This document shows positions 48,143-61,201 of a stretch of DNA of 64,000 nt, in pieces. This DNA is from Lycium barbarum. Taxonomy: Eukaryota > Streptophyta > Magnoliopsida > Solanales > Solanaceae. The stretch is from NCBI RefSeq assembly GCF_019175385.1, contig NC_083348.1, forward strand, positions 43,670,950-43,734,949, in the 5' to 3' direction. A model generated the notes under the pieces. That model was not told the DNA's origin. It made no database searches and saw only the letters and a list, made by a program, of their open reading frames with translations. Positions within the stretch are counted from its first letter, which is position 1; every line of letters starts with the position of its first letter. A program made the translations under genes and the position numbers.

Positions 48143-48653
48143 GCTATACTTAGTCGGTCGATGATACCTACCAGTATTGTTGTTTTGTACTGACCTGCGC
48201 TTCCTGCATTCCTTTATGAATGCAGAGTATCAGGTTGGGTCTACTTCCATCTCTCGTGGCTGATAGTCACCTTCAGCATAGTATCGAGTTTTCAGGGTGA
48301 GCACGAGACGCTCGTTGCCTTGAAGACTCTTCCTATTTATGTCTTACTATTTCTATTCTGAGACATAGACAGATTTATGTATTAATATATTGCAGACTTG
48401 TGTATTTTTCATTAGATGCTCTTGTATGGCTAAGACCAGACCCTGGGGGTATTTTCCTTATTCCGCACTATTTCTATTATTTTATTGTGAGACTTACGTA
48501 ATTTGTCTATTCCGCCTGTGTCAAGACCTATTTTGCCTAAGTCGTGCGAGCACTTATCTTCCCACCTCGGTAAGCGAACCCTCAACCCAACAATGAATAA
48601 AATCACAAACATAACTAACCTAGTGGAAAGAATAGATAAATAAGTCTCATGAT

Positions 48654-48656
<3 letters not shown>

Positions 48657-48699
<43 letters not shown>
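48657..48699. repeat. (TA)n microsatellite
   Basis: About 42 bases of TA inside the inverted family-A LTR. Confidence 0.95.
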
Positions 48700-48701
<2 letters not shown>

Positions 48702-49724
48702 GAATAGTGCGGAATGACGATAACACCCCCAGGGTCTAGTCTGAATAAGACAAGAGCATCTAAAAGGGAAATAATACAATCTGGAATACTAATACGTAAA
48801 GTGTCTATGTCTCTGAATAGAATAGGACATAAAGATAGAAAAGTCTTCAAGGCAGCGGACGGCCATGCTCACCTTAGAAACTCGAAAAGGAAGCTGAAGC
48901 GACTATCAGCCACACATCACAGCAGTGCATCCAATCTGATACTCTACATTCATAAAATAATCCAGCAAGTGCAGGCCAGTACAAACAACAGTACCGGTAG
49001 ACATCATGGGCCGACTAAGCATAGCTAACACAACTCAGATAATAAAGCAGATAAGCAAATAAACCAACAAGTATAAGTTAATGTAATCAAATCCAAGTAT
49101 CCATCGTCGCCTATGTGAAGCATCTAATCCCAAATGTGCCAAGTCTGAATATGTCCAATCTAATCCAATCATCACACTACAACACCAAACATCTCAATCA
49201 AGTCATAATGCAATGCAATGCAGTAGTGTATGAATGCAATGCCATGCAAATGCGGTGTACACATGTACTCCGAACAGAAATATCGACGTCTCGGCAGAAC
49301 AACCCAGCGTGACTCACTAAGTCTAAGTGCCACCAGTCCCGGATCTTTGCCCAATAGACAGATGGGACCTCAGATCTTTGCCCATGGGGGGCTCTCACCG
49401 GCACAACCCTGGGGGACCCGCGGAGTCCATGCACTATCAATAATTCCAGAACTAACGTCGGATATTGGCCATGCAATCAACGATTCCAGAATTAATCATC
49501 GGACTCTCACGTCGCTCAAGTAAAAGAGTTTTGTCAAATATCCATTTCACTCAATCAACGATTCCGAGTTGAACATCAAATGTCAGACTCTCACGTCACT
49601 CAAGTAAAACTGAGCCCAGCTCATCAAGTGTTTCATAAAATGAAATCAATATCTCAACAGTGTATCATGAAAAATGAGAGTGCGTGCAATCTATGAATCA
49701 CATCAATAATCATGCTCAACATCA

Positions 49725-49840
49725 CAAGTACCAACGATGGGTTTGCCAACGATATATCCAAACCACAAATACCAACAGCGGGTATGCCAACAATATATCT
49801 GAATCACAAATACCAACAGTGTGTATGCCAACAATATTGT
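49725..49840. repeat. Tandem repeat, about 45 bp, about 2.5 copies
   Basis: Units 'cacaaataccaacag.g.gtatgccaacaatat' repeat at about 49726, 49768 and 49806. The plus-strand relative is near 35640-35710. Confidence 0.8.
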
Positions 49841-50165
49841 AATCAAGATGATAAATAGAATCCAATAGCTATTAACAACTCACGGCGTCAAGCCAACACA
49901 ATAAAGCAATCAAGCATAACACAACGAGGTGGATAGTCCCAACACACAACAGGGCCCAACCTAAGGCAATATCCAACCTAACTTCATACCCGAAGGTTCA
50001 CATAGTGTCTCCGAAAATATAATCTAAATATGCGCTTCGCTATACGAAGTCTCACTAAGGGTAAGCCATAACCTACTTGGATGGCCGAACCACAACACCA
50101 ACAACTCACTCCTTTGCCTTGCCTTTCCACTGAACCTCAGAAACAAAGTAGTCTAAGCATAATCT

Positions 50166-50958
50166 GTCCCCGACCCAACTAGAGGGCCATGACGGACACT
50201 CGGAGCTAACACACCGAGCACCTCTAAACGTATATCTCATAATCATTTCTGGGTGGACCATAAAGATAGCTCATAGATATCATAATCTGTAAGGACATAT
50301 ATCAGAACATAACGACACATCACTATATAATCTTTAGCAATCATGTCCATCATCACCAGCCGACAAGGCTACTAAAATGTTGCACAACGATATGAACCGG
50401 TGCGGTTAGGAAACATCTAATTGTACACACATGTCTACGAGCCTCTACATAGAATACTAGTGACCGTAAAGACCAATACTAATAGACTATAACTCTGAAG
50501 TAAGTGGAGTGCTCCTGAGAATCCGCTGATAAAGCACCTACGGATTTGATTCTGTCTCCCTGTCTACCTGCAGGCATGAACGCAGCGTCCAGAAGAAAGG
50601 ACGTCAGTACGAACAGTGTACTGAGTATGTAAGGCATGACGAATAACATAAACAAGAATAAAGAAGCATGAGATAAAGAGATAACCTGTATATCTGATTT
50701 CCTTTAAGGCGGATACCATGCATGCTCACTTTAACTTTTAAAATCAACTTATATATATATATATATATACATATAATTTAATTACCCGACCATATAGGCA
50801 CGGTGTTATCATCATTAGCCCGATCCGGGGTAATCATCTCACGCCGCCCACTAGTGGTGTATGCCCGTGCCATATAGACACGGTGTTATTATCATTATCC
50901 ATAAGCCACCCACTACGCCCACCATAGTGGTGTCTGCCCGGCCAACTAGGCCCGGTGT

Positions 50959-50992
<34 letters not shown>

Positions 50993-52819
50993 GTAAAGCA
51001 TGCATGAGAGCCCAAATAAAAGCTACGACTCTATCGGAGTGACGTAAGGTCGGTAACCTCCGATTCATATTATGGACCAATCATCATCGCTATATTTCAC
51101 CTTGAAGGAACAATTATTATAAGGTGAGATCAACAACAATGAATAAAATCGAGAGAATCATGAAATAAGCTCAATAATCTCATAATAGCATTAAAATCAT
51201 AAGCTTTGGAATTTCTAGAATTAAAATCATCATCATCATGTTCATCATAGAAAACATCTCATCTTTAGTATCATAAGAAGCTTTTAAGAATCATGAACTT
51301 CTAACTTTTGAGAGTAAGAAGGTTATGGAAACATATATGAATCATAGCATAGGAATCATGCCTTTTGAAAGAAAGGGACTAGCCTTAACTTACCTTTCGG
51401 TCTCCTTAGCCACTCAATGTTTATCCTTCCAAGCTCGTAAATCTACATATAAACCATTCATACTAATTAGGCTCAATGTCATACGCTCATCTTAAGCCTT
51501 CAATTTAATTCTGTCTAGAATCTGCCAAAATTCGGGCAGCATCTCCCCTATTTATATGCCTAGCCCGAAATCACAATCCAACAACCAACAACAACAACAA
51601 CAATACCAACATCACAACAATATTATCAACAGCAATAGGCTCTATAAAACATCCCACATGATGTTTTCCAAATTCCTCAACTAACAATAACAATATCCAC
51701 AATACCATAATCAAAGAATTATATTCAATTTAATCTCAAATTAATCCAAAATCTCCTTTCAAATTCATTCCATAGTCATCATCTTCACTTTAATAAGTTG
51801 CAACTTCTCTACTATGATAGTCTTCTTTTATAGGACTTGTTAAACCTTCAAATCAGCTTAATCATGAGAAATGGGATAGATAACATACCTTACACTAGAA
51901 TAACTTCACCCCACTCAACTTCTTCTAAGACCAAATTCATCACAGCATTAAGTAGAAACAAAAACAATCCTTCTCCATGAATTTAGCTTGGTTTTTTGGA
52001 GTTTGATCCTCTTTTGTAATGGTATAGAATGTTTTGGGAATGATGAAGAACCTTCAAGAACACTCTTATAATGGAGAGAGAAGTGTAGAGATGTTAGGAG
52101 ATTTCTAGAGGGTTGTGGAGTGTTGTAGGACCTTCAAGAATTCTCAATAACTCTTATATTGTGGAGAGATAAGTGTGGAGGGCTCTAGAGAAGGGTGGAG
52201 ATAAGAAATGGTGAGAAATTTGGTGATTTAGATGACTTAAAGGGATATATATAGTAGCCCAATTCGGGTGGGGATAGTGGGCCGAATTTAATGGACCTTT
52301 TAAGAGGTTTCTAGAATATCCGCGTAGATTCGAGGCTTCTGGCAGTCCGTTTTAAAATGCCCATAACTCCCTACTCCGATGTCATTTTGACGAACGCTTT
52401 GTTGTGTTACAAACTAGACTCGACAAAATTCATTTTAGGCTCTTGAAACACCTCAAAACTCCTGATATACCTGGAGATATACCCCTCCAAAGTTGACTCA
52501 AAATTTCTGTCCAAAATCCTGCCAATTTTTTTCCAAATTTTCGACAAACTTATTTTCTTCGATTTGCTTGGTCCCGGAATCTTCCAAAACTCTCCATACA
52601 TGATATTTATCATTAATCATACTTGATGATGGTCATGTCCTTTGGTTCCAAGGTTGTCCTTCCTGGTTACGACTTATGAGATCGTAATACATCCTTTACT
52701 TCATTATTACGTACTTCCTATGGCTTGTACCTTTCAAAACTTCATGGGTCGTCTCCGATACTCCATTAATACGGTGAAGTACGTGGCATACTCAAGCTCT
52801 GAAAGTACGAGGTGTAACA
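50166..52819 (-). repeat. Solo LTR, 2.65 kb, TSD taatc/taatt
   Basis: From tgtccccgaccc (50166) to gaggtgtaaca (52819). Flanks taatc (50161-50165) and taatt (52820-52824) differ by one C/T; the related family-A sequence runs straight through this point. It contains the hairpin cluster (50568-50624), TGACGT hairpin (51033-51064), donor-like aag|gtatg (GT at 51887-51888), a TATA-like ctatatatat (52245-52254) and short TA runs (50749-50769, 50963-50985). Confidence 0.9.
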
Positions 52820-53503
52820 TAATTGAATTCTGGATTAGAAATCATGAAGAATGATACTAATATTGTTGTCACGACCCAAGCCGATGAGTCGTGATGAGCG
52901 CCCGACCATTACTGACCGTGCACCCCTAAAATCATACTTGCATCTTGCTGAGCAACCTGGTGGCCCATAAATAACTTATAATTGAGATATACTAACTCAA
53001 GTATGCATCAAAAACTTAAACCAACATATATATATATATATACATACATACGTGCTGAGGATAACAGTGTAAGCCGACTAGGCCGCTACGTATGATGTAC
53101 AACAAAAATTAGAGCTGACAAGGCTACATAACATCCCAGCTACATACAACTGTCTACAGACCTCTATGGAGTACGAGTTGTAGAAAGGACAGGACAAGGC
53201 CCCGTCTGACATGCCAAAATAGCATACCCAAAGGGACTGCAGCTCCGAGCCAAGTGGAGCGCACCGTCTGTAGCTGAGTGGAAGGCCTACTGAGCTAGAT
53301 CGCCTGTCTGGCGACCTGAACCTGCGGGCATGAACATAGCGTCCCCAAGAAAAAGGGACGTCAGTACGAAACAATGTATTGAGTTTTAAGGCAAAGGATA
53401 ACTAATACAAAACTGAAAATAATACGATCTGGAGGCCAAAGAATGCCCTGAATATCTCACCTGACCTGTCTCATATGAAATGCAATATAATGTTATTATA
53501 TAT

Positions 53504-53805
53504 TTCACTGACCAAGTGGCCAGGCAACTGAAAAATCTCACTGACCCGTCGGCCAGGCAATCTGTCTCACTGACCCATAGGCCAGGCAATCTGTCTCACT
53601 GACCCGTAGGCCAGGCAATCTGTCTCAGTTACCTGTAGGCCAGGCATGTCTATCTCACCGACCCGCAGGCCAGGCATATCTGTCTCACCGACCCGTAGGC
53701 CAGGCATGTCTATCTCACTGACCCGTCGGCCAGGCATATCTGTCTCACTGACCAAGTGGCCGGGCTAAAGAAATGTCTTACTGACCAAGTGGCCAGGCTA
53801 AAGAA
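53504..53805. repeat. Minisatellite, 29-33 bp, 10 units
   Basis: Units of the form 'tcactgacccgtaggccaggc' followed by aatctgtc, atgtctatc or taaagaaa. The 5' LTR of the same element has 6 units (62703-62886). Protein-like repeats in the frames here (SETDMPGLRVG) are only a translation of the minisatellite. Confidence 0.95.
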
Positions 53806-54715
53806 AATATATATATATATATATATAATGCAGTATATCATGCATATGCGGAAAAATACTGATACTGTACATGTCACTTCTGTCTCTCTATGGACAGACA
53901 TAGGGAGGGGATATGGCCCCTCAGAAAGAGTAACATAACACTCGGAAACTAAGCAACAATATAACAAGCTCTATTTTGACAAATCTCAAGTCATAAGGTT
54001 CATCACGCTCTTACCATTTATGAAATCATGCCAAGAAAAGAAGGAACAACCTTAACACGCATTTTGGGTCTCCTTAACTACTTAACGCTTATCCTCCTAA
54101 GCTCGTAAATCTACATCCAAGAAAATTCATAATATTGTTTGGCTTGTCTTCGTATGCTTATCTTAGGCCTTCAAATTAAACCCTCTTAGAATCTATCGAA
54201 ATTCGAGCAGCATCTCCCGAGTGTTATTTACTTCCTCCAAATTCCAAAGCAACTCCAAAACATCATTAACAGCATCAACCATAACATAATCAAGATACTA
54301 CCGGACAAACGTATACAAATCCTTCTAAAACTTCCTTCGAAAATCAATCCATAAGCCAACAACATCAACATATCTATCTACGACCTTTATGCCATGTTTT
54401 CCCTTACTTTAAACCATTAAAATCCTCAAAAGAAATGACTTATTATCAAACTCAAGATGAAAAACATACCTTGTAACTTAAATAACTTCACCTCACACAA
54501 TTCACCCTAAAGCTTATCCACCACAACTTCAATTGGAAGTATGAACAAGCTCCTTCCATGAACTAGTTAAGGATTTTATGGCTTGGTCTTCTCTTGATTT
54601 GATTTGTAATGGTTTGGAGTGTTGGAGAGAGCTCATAGGGTCTAGAAGGTTCGGTTTGGGTAAAAATATGAGCCCCAAAGTCGTGGCCCTTCTTTGATTC
54701 ATCGAGATTCGTTGT

Positions 54716-57100
54716 TGTCACGACCCAACCAGAGGGCCATGACTGGCACCTGGAGCTAACCCACCGGGCACCTTTCATCATACTTCTACAATCATATCTA
54801 GATGAGCCATATGGCGTACTCATAATCTCTATGCATCAATAACAAAATTTTCATTGGGCTAAGGCACTTTTATATCAACATCAACACTATGCCCATATAT
54901 ATATACACGAGCCGACAAGGCTAACAAAATGATATACAAAAAATATGAGCCGACAAGGCTAAAAGACATCTGGCTATACACAACTGTCTATGAGCCTCTA
55001 GAGAAATAATATGTAATATCATAAAGACGGGACAGGACCCCGCCATTCCCATATATGTACACAAAAGAATAGTACCAACAGCTGCAGCTCCGAATCAAAT
55101 GGAGCTCCTCTAAGCGGTCTCTGATATAACATCCTAAGGGTCAAGTCTGTCTCCCTGTCCACCTGCGGGCATGACACAGCGTCCATAAGCAAAAGGATGT
55201 CAGTACGAACAATGTCCTGAGTATGTAAGGCATAGGCAATAACATATTAAAAGCATGAAGGATAACATGAGATAGAAGAACCATTTATACCTCTTGAGGT
55301 GTTCATCACATTTACTTATCCCTTTCTCTAAAGAATACCTTCATACATATACATATACATACATATATATAACTAGCATCATCATTGTAACATACCCGGC
55401 CTTAATAGAACTCGGTGTGTAACATACCCGGCCATAATAGGACTCGGTGTGAAGCATACCCGGCCATGATGGGACTCAGTGTTATTCATACCCAACTGAT
55501 CAGTGGTGTGCACAATAGATATCATACCCGGCCATATAGGACTCGGAACAGTACATAGCTTTATATATTTATGCATACAGAGTTACATAATTAAGAGCAA
55601 CATCTTCATCGTCATTTTCAGTATATCTTTCCTTAGAGTATCAACTACTACAGGATGGAATCAATAACATCATAAGAGTATCAAGAACTATGAGCATCAG
55701 TGATTCTAGGAATGAAGTCATCATGGAAGACATTATGGGTTACACGTAAAGGTATACAACAATGGGATCATGCCTCAAGAAAGAAGAGTTATCCTTACAT
55801 ACCTTTATGTCTTCTTAACTACTTAACGTTCTCCTCTGAAGCCCAAAGGATCTACATTTAAGAGGGTTCATAGCAAGGTTAGGTCTCAAAGACACTCTCA
55901 AGTCCAAGCTAGTATAATTCGTAAGCTAGCGAAAATTGGGCAGTATTTCCCCTAAGTCTCCTACTTCTATCAAATTCTAAAACAACTCCCAAACAACAAT
56001 GACATTATCAACAATACCATAATCAAAAGACTTCATTCAAGTTAAGCATCATTCAATCCCCAAAACTCCTCTTCATGATCATGCGTAACAATAGCCATAA
56101 CACAACACCATATATACTTACATATAACATTTCCCCAATATCATTAGTATAACCCGTATCAATATTATACGCATAACATGCCAAGAATCATAACTCAAGT
56201 TAACTTATAGCTCATAATATCCTGAAGTTCATACTTGGACTCTCTTTTCACTTTTCTTCCTTCACCCACATGGCATAACAATCAAACAACCTTAACCATA
56301 TGTAAAAGATGTAAAATCTTACCTTAATCACTCAAGAACAAGTCTTGTATCAACTTACTCCACTAAAGTGAAGTCTCCAACATCAACACCAAAGGAAAAC
56401 TTGAGTTCCACAAACCCTAGCAAGCTTCTTAGCACTTGAATCTCTTGATTCTCTTAGATTTGGATTGGGTTAGTTTATAGACTTAGAGAGAGGCTTTTGG
56501 AGAGCTCAAGGATCTGATTTGAGGATAAAATGAACTCAAATTGGGTGAAATGAAATATATAAAGCGTAACTTAAAATCCTGTCGGGCAATCCTACGCCCA
56601 ATTTGACGGGCTGCCAAAATTCCTACGGTCCGTCAAAGTGCACCGTCAAGCTGCCCATCCCAACATGGATAACTATGATTGTTATACGGTGGTGCTCCAC
56701 CATTTGACGGGCCATCAAATGTTCTACGGTCCGTCAAATGGTTCGTCAAAGTGCCCTTTCCGATAAGTTGCTCGCTTCGATTCGTTTGACCTCCAATCCT
56801 TATGGAACCTTCTTGGCACTTGTGTAACACTTCGTTATCCATCTAAGGGACCCTATAGCTTCTCCTCAAGTCATTACCAAACAAATTATAACTCAATTGA
56901 AGCGAAATCATCCCAAACATGGCTTACATTGTACTTCCTTTGACGAACTTAATTCCACCGATTCATATGACTTCAAACTCTTATGGTACACTCTTAAAGT
57001 TATCAAATACTCTCCTTAATCTCATAAGGACTTCCTGTCCACTTAAGTTTTACGTTAGTCTACTCATAATGCAACAACCCCAAACTTCCAAGATGTAACA
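54716..57100 (-). repeat. Solo LTR, 2.4 kb, TSD gttgt
   Basis: From tgtcacgaccc (54716) to agatgtaaca (57100), flanked by perfect gttgt (54711-54715 and 57101-57105). The uninterrupted site is visible in the sister LTR near 63780. It contains the hairpin cluster (55163-55220), a roughly 34-bp tandem of 'cataccggccataataggactcgg' type (55391-55540), donor-like aag|gtaag (GT at 56321-56322), a TATA-like ttatatat (about 56560) and a block of acggtccgtcaaa motifs (56580-56760). Confidence 0.95.
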
Positions 57101-57824
57101 GTTGTTAATCATACAAACCCGAGCTTAATTTGATGTAGGAACTCATAAATTTGCTATATCTTGGTGCAAGAATATTGGATGAATGTTATGGGAGCTTCTA
57201 GAGAAGTGTGGAGATGAGAAATGGTAAAAAAAACAAGGTGATTTAGATGACTTAAAAGGGTATATATAGCAGTCCAATTCTGTTTGGGCTGATGGGCCGA
57301 AATTGGTGGGCTTTTTAAGTAGTTTCTAGAATTTCCGCGTAGGTTTGCAGGCTTCTGGCAGTCCATTTGAAGACGCGCATAACTCCCTACTCCGATGTCG
57401 TATTGATGAACGGTTTGTTGCGTTGGAAACTACACTCGACGAACTTCATTTTAGGCTCTTGAAATACCTCAAAAATCCTGATATACCAGGAGATATACCT
57501 CTCTAAAGTTGACCCAAAATTCCGCCAAATTGTTTTTCAAATTTTTGACAAACTTATTTTCTTCGATTTGTTTGATCCCGGAATATTCCGAAACTTTCCA
57601 TACATGATATTTATCATTAATTATACTTGATAAGGGTCATGTCCTTTGGTTCTAAGGTTTTCCTTCCCGGTTACGACTTACGAGATCATAATTCATCCTT
57701 TACTTCATTGTTACGTACTTCCCATGGATTGTACCTTTTAAAACTTCACAGGATGTCTCCGATACTCCACTAATACGGTGAAATACGTGGCGTTCTCATG
57801 CTCTGAAAAGTGCAAGGTGTAACA

Positions 57825-57860
57825 TCCTTCCCCCCTTAGAAACATTCGTGTTCGAATGTT
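57825..57860 (-). promoter_or_regulatory. Polypurine tract and pre-PPT hairpin of element B
   Basis: In sense the purine run is ctaaggggggaagga (57825-57839). Directly before it is aacattcg-aaca-cgaatgtt (57841-57860), a perfect 8-bp stem. Compared with element I only the loop differs (aaca instead of agga). Confidence 0.85.
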
Positions 57861-60800
57861 GTAGCTTGCGAGCTTACGATGCTATTTTTAATTTCTTCAA
57901 ATGGTTGTCCTCCTTTAGTTCTTGACCTCCATGCTCTTATGCTATGGGCTCATCAGTCTTCTTTCATATTCTCCCAACTCTTCGTCGTACTCATTCATTA
58001 GTTCCATATCTTCATATTCTTATGTATGTACCCAGTGGTCAACTGATATCTAGTTACCGTCCTGGGACCTGTTGCCATTAAGGTGGTCTTAACTCATGAT
58101 TGTTACGGCTCCCCGCCAATCTGTGAGTACTTTTAATTGTTGTACTCTTTTGCCTTGCTCCTTATTTCCCTACTACTAGACAAACTCTTTTGTTCAGATA
58201 TGGCACCTTTCCTTGCTTGCTTCTCTGGTGTTATTTTAGATTATCCCTTTTTGTACTAGTCGACCTTATATACATACCATATCATCTCCTTTTTAATTCC
58301 TTGGTCGCACTCCTTAATTTCTTACAATATCATCATTGTTCCACCTATGGTAGCGCCCAGATGATTTGCAATAGCATTTCTTTGCTAGTGATTTATTATT
58401 CTCAGTGATTACATTATTTCAGATTGTCCATCCAGACTTCTTTTCATAATCAATCCATAACAACGACCTCAACACAATCCCTTATACACTTGTATATAAT
58501 ACTTCCTCATCATCATTATTATTCCTCATAGCAAGATTATACTCATAATATACTAATAATCACAGCTCAAGCTAATTTACGACTCAAGATATCATCAAAT
58601 TCATATTTGAACTTTTCCTTCAATTTCTTCTCCTCCGATCTTAACATAATTACAAAATAAACTCATAAACATGGAATTAAGAAAAAATCCTACTTAATCT
58701 TAATTTCCTTTTAATCCGAGTATGCTTTCTTCTTATGTCCTTGATTCTCTTGTAGCGGTGATCATTTGAGACTTAAATTAGCCTCTATTCTTGTTTGGCT
58801 CCTTATCATTGTCCTTACACCATTTTGTTGGCCATTTCATCACGGCGATTGTTTATATGGTTCTATGTCATACACTCTCACAATTGATATAACTGGTGAC
58901 TTAGAATTTCACGACTTACGAGGTACCTCCTAATCTCAAGTAGGACTGCTGTCTTGCTATCCCTACACACACTATCTTCCTTTCCTTTGAAGATTATTGA
59001 ACTTCCTATAAATATTCCTCTTTGAAACCTTTCATCTCTTCTAGTGCTACAAATTATTTTTAGTATTCCCGATTGTCCCTTATACTTGTATTCAATCCAT
59101 TCCCACCTTTTTTTTTGAATTTGGGAATATTGTAATTCATCTCAGAACTGAATCTGTTCTTCCCCCCTTTTTAAAGATGTCCTCATATACCAGTAACATT
59201 CGAATATTAACCGTCTTTGGTAGTCATCTGGCTGAATTTAGTGGCCCTTCAACTCCTCTATTCCATATAATGCCGGAGTTCCTTTCATCGCGTGGTTTAA
59301 CTTATTTCGTTTTTGCTAACTGGATTCTTGTACTAAGTCAAATGTTTACACATATCGGATATAATTCAGATGTTTTCTTTATTGATCACCTCTTAGGCTA
59401 ATAAATCAATGATGACACCAGAATTTGTTAGACTCCTTATGGAGTGTCCGACCTCCAGCCCTAATCTTCCTTCATAACTATCTTTTTACTAATATCCTTG
59501 AGATTCTTCTTGCTCTTAGTTCCCAATTCTGATTTATATCTATACTATACCATTAGAAGTTGATACTCTCTGCCATTCATTCCCACGACTCATCCTTTCA
59601 TTAGCTTAGCTCATATTGTCCCGTAGCTCTCTTAACTACTTACTTGCATCACAGTCATGCATCATAGTCCCTCTAATATTCTACCGGTTCCTGTTCTTAT
59701 CATGAAATCTTCACGAATTGCACCTTTTTCTTTCTCCTCATTTTCACTTATGATACTACAACTTGTTCATATTTATACATACCCCACCCCTCACCCCCCA
59801 CCCCCGCGTACATTCATCTTATTTCCTTTATGATCGAATTTATGTACTTCTTATCAAGACTCTTGTCCCATGTTACCGATGTTTTGCCTCTTGGCCAGAC
59901 TTGTTAGCTTATTATCCTTCCTCTTGTCCTTGATGGCTACACAACTTCTTTTTCCAATTCATTAGTCCACTTTTCCTACTTTTTCCCTTAGGGTCTTTCT
60001 TGACTTCTCTTGCTCATAAAACGCTCTTCCCCATTTGCCATTATACGACATGGGCCCTGGAATTCGTACAATATTCTATTACAAACAAATTCTTTCTATT
60101 CCTATGATCTCCTTTTTAGGGGGGGGGGGGGGGGGGGGATTTTCTACTTTCTAAGTGAATGTATCAATATGGATTCATATTTCTCCTCTTGAATGTACCT
60201 TAAGAGTCAAAAATCCCTAGACAATTTTCATAAAATCTGATTATTCCCTCTCAGGTTATATCCATGTCCATCGTTATTATACTTCAATCCTGTTTATCAA
60301 GATATGTTTCCAGAATCTTCGCATTCGTCTTTTATTCCATATTTCCATACTCTATCCTTCCTGCTTACTTACTTTAGAAATTTATCCGGATGGCTCTTCG
60401 CCTCTACCGTCGCCTTAACCCTTTTCTTGGAAACCTTACTTGACCCTTACTAGCAACATACTTCCCTTGCTTACCCTTCTCCTCTTCTCATGACATCATA
60501 ATCTTCTTACTCTTATATGCACATATTCTTCTTCTCCCCGATATTATTACATCATGATTATCCTACTTTAACATTCGAAGAAAACAATATCAACTTGCCC
60601 TGTAGCATTTGCTACCTTAACTTCAATACCCACCAGCTCAATCAATACCTTTAACATATCGTAAGATCAATCATAAGGGCACACATAATATTTAATGTGA
60701 CCACTCATGAGTTATCGTTTACATCGCTTATTGATACCTCACTTACGAAATATCCCAATACTATTTAAGATTGTCCTGTTTCCTTTGTAATCATATCTCT

Positions 60801-61065
60801 ATTTCAAGTCCATTGTCTTATGCTATCAATGTCTACCTTTGGCTAACCTTACTAATTTATTAGACTCCCTCTTACCGTCGATGATCATATAACTTCCTTT
60901 AACCAATTCATTAACGTACTTTCTCTTACTTTCGTCCTCAAGATCTTTCTTGATTTCCTTTGCTCTTAAAGTGTTCTTTTCCCTTTGCCAGTTTATAGTA
61001 TGTGCCTAGAAATCTGTAGAACATTCCACTATAAGTACAAACCCTTCATCAACCCGTCCTGATCT

Positions 61066-61201
<136 letters not shown>

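Larger units (their letters stand above)
23091..48518 (+). repeat. Family-A LTR dispersed over 25 kb by nested insertions
   Basis: Three pieces read continuously once insertions are removed: 23091-23880, 34646-36306 and 48148-48518. It starts tgtaacgaccc at 23091. The first break is element I (TSD ctaat), the second is element C (TSD gttat/gctat), and the third is an inverted family-A LTR starting at 48519. The rejoined LTR is about 2.8 kb, including a 333-bp tandem duplication. It contains a donor-like ggtg|gtaagttct (GT at 23840-23841, repeated at 34938-34939) and the hairpins CAGTAT..GTACTG and CTGCATTC..GAATGCAG (48172-48225). Confidence 0.82.
48519..52866 (-). repeat. Inverted family-A LTR (right part lies beyond element B)
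   Basis: It begins tgtcaagacctattttgcc at 48519, the reverse complement of the family-A LTR end, and its sequence to 50165 mirrors 3600-5190 (e.g. the cacctcggtaggcgaaccctcaac block). Its 52825-52866 piece mirrors 35380-35405. It is interrupted by solo LTR 50166-52819 and then by element B. It sits head-on against the plus-strand copy ending at 48518; gcctg at 48514-48518 is the likely TSD. Confidence 0.78.
52867..57824 (-). repeat. 3' LTR of element B, interrupted
   Basis: Pieces 52867-54715 and 57106-57824 give about 2.57 kb. It matches 61984-64000. It has a 29-30 bp minisatellite with 10 units, the hairpin cluster (53322-53382), donor-like aag|gtatg (GT at 54468-54469) and TATA-like ctatatata (57261-57269). 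Confidence 0.9.

Noticed and set aside
53567..53755. Repetitive peptide SETDMPGLRVG on the minus strand
   Set aside because: It is only the translation of the LTR minisatellite; the sister LTR has a different unit number and frame.
53504..53805. Regular 29-33 bp repeats resembling a CRISPR array
   Set aside because: Units follow each other directly with no unique spacers, in a plant LTR; it is a minisatellite.
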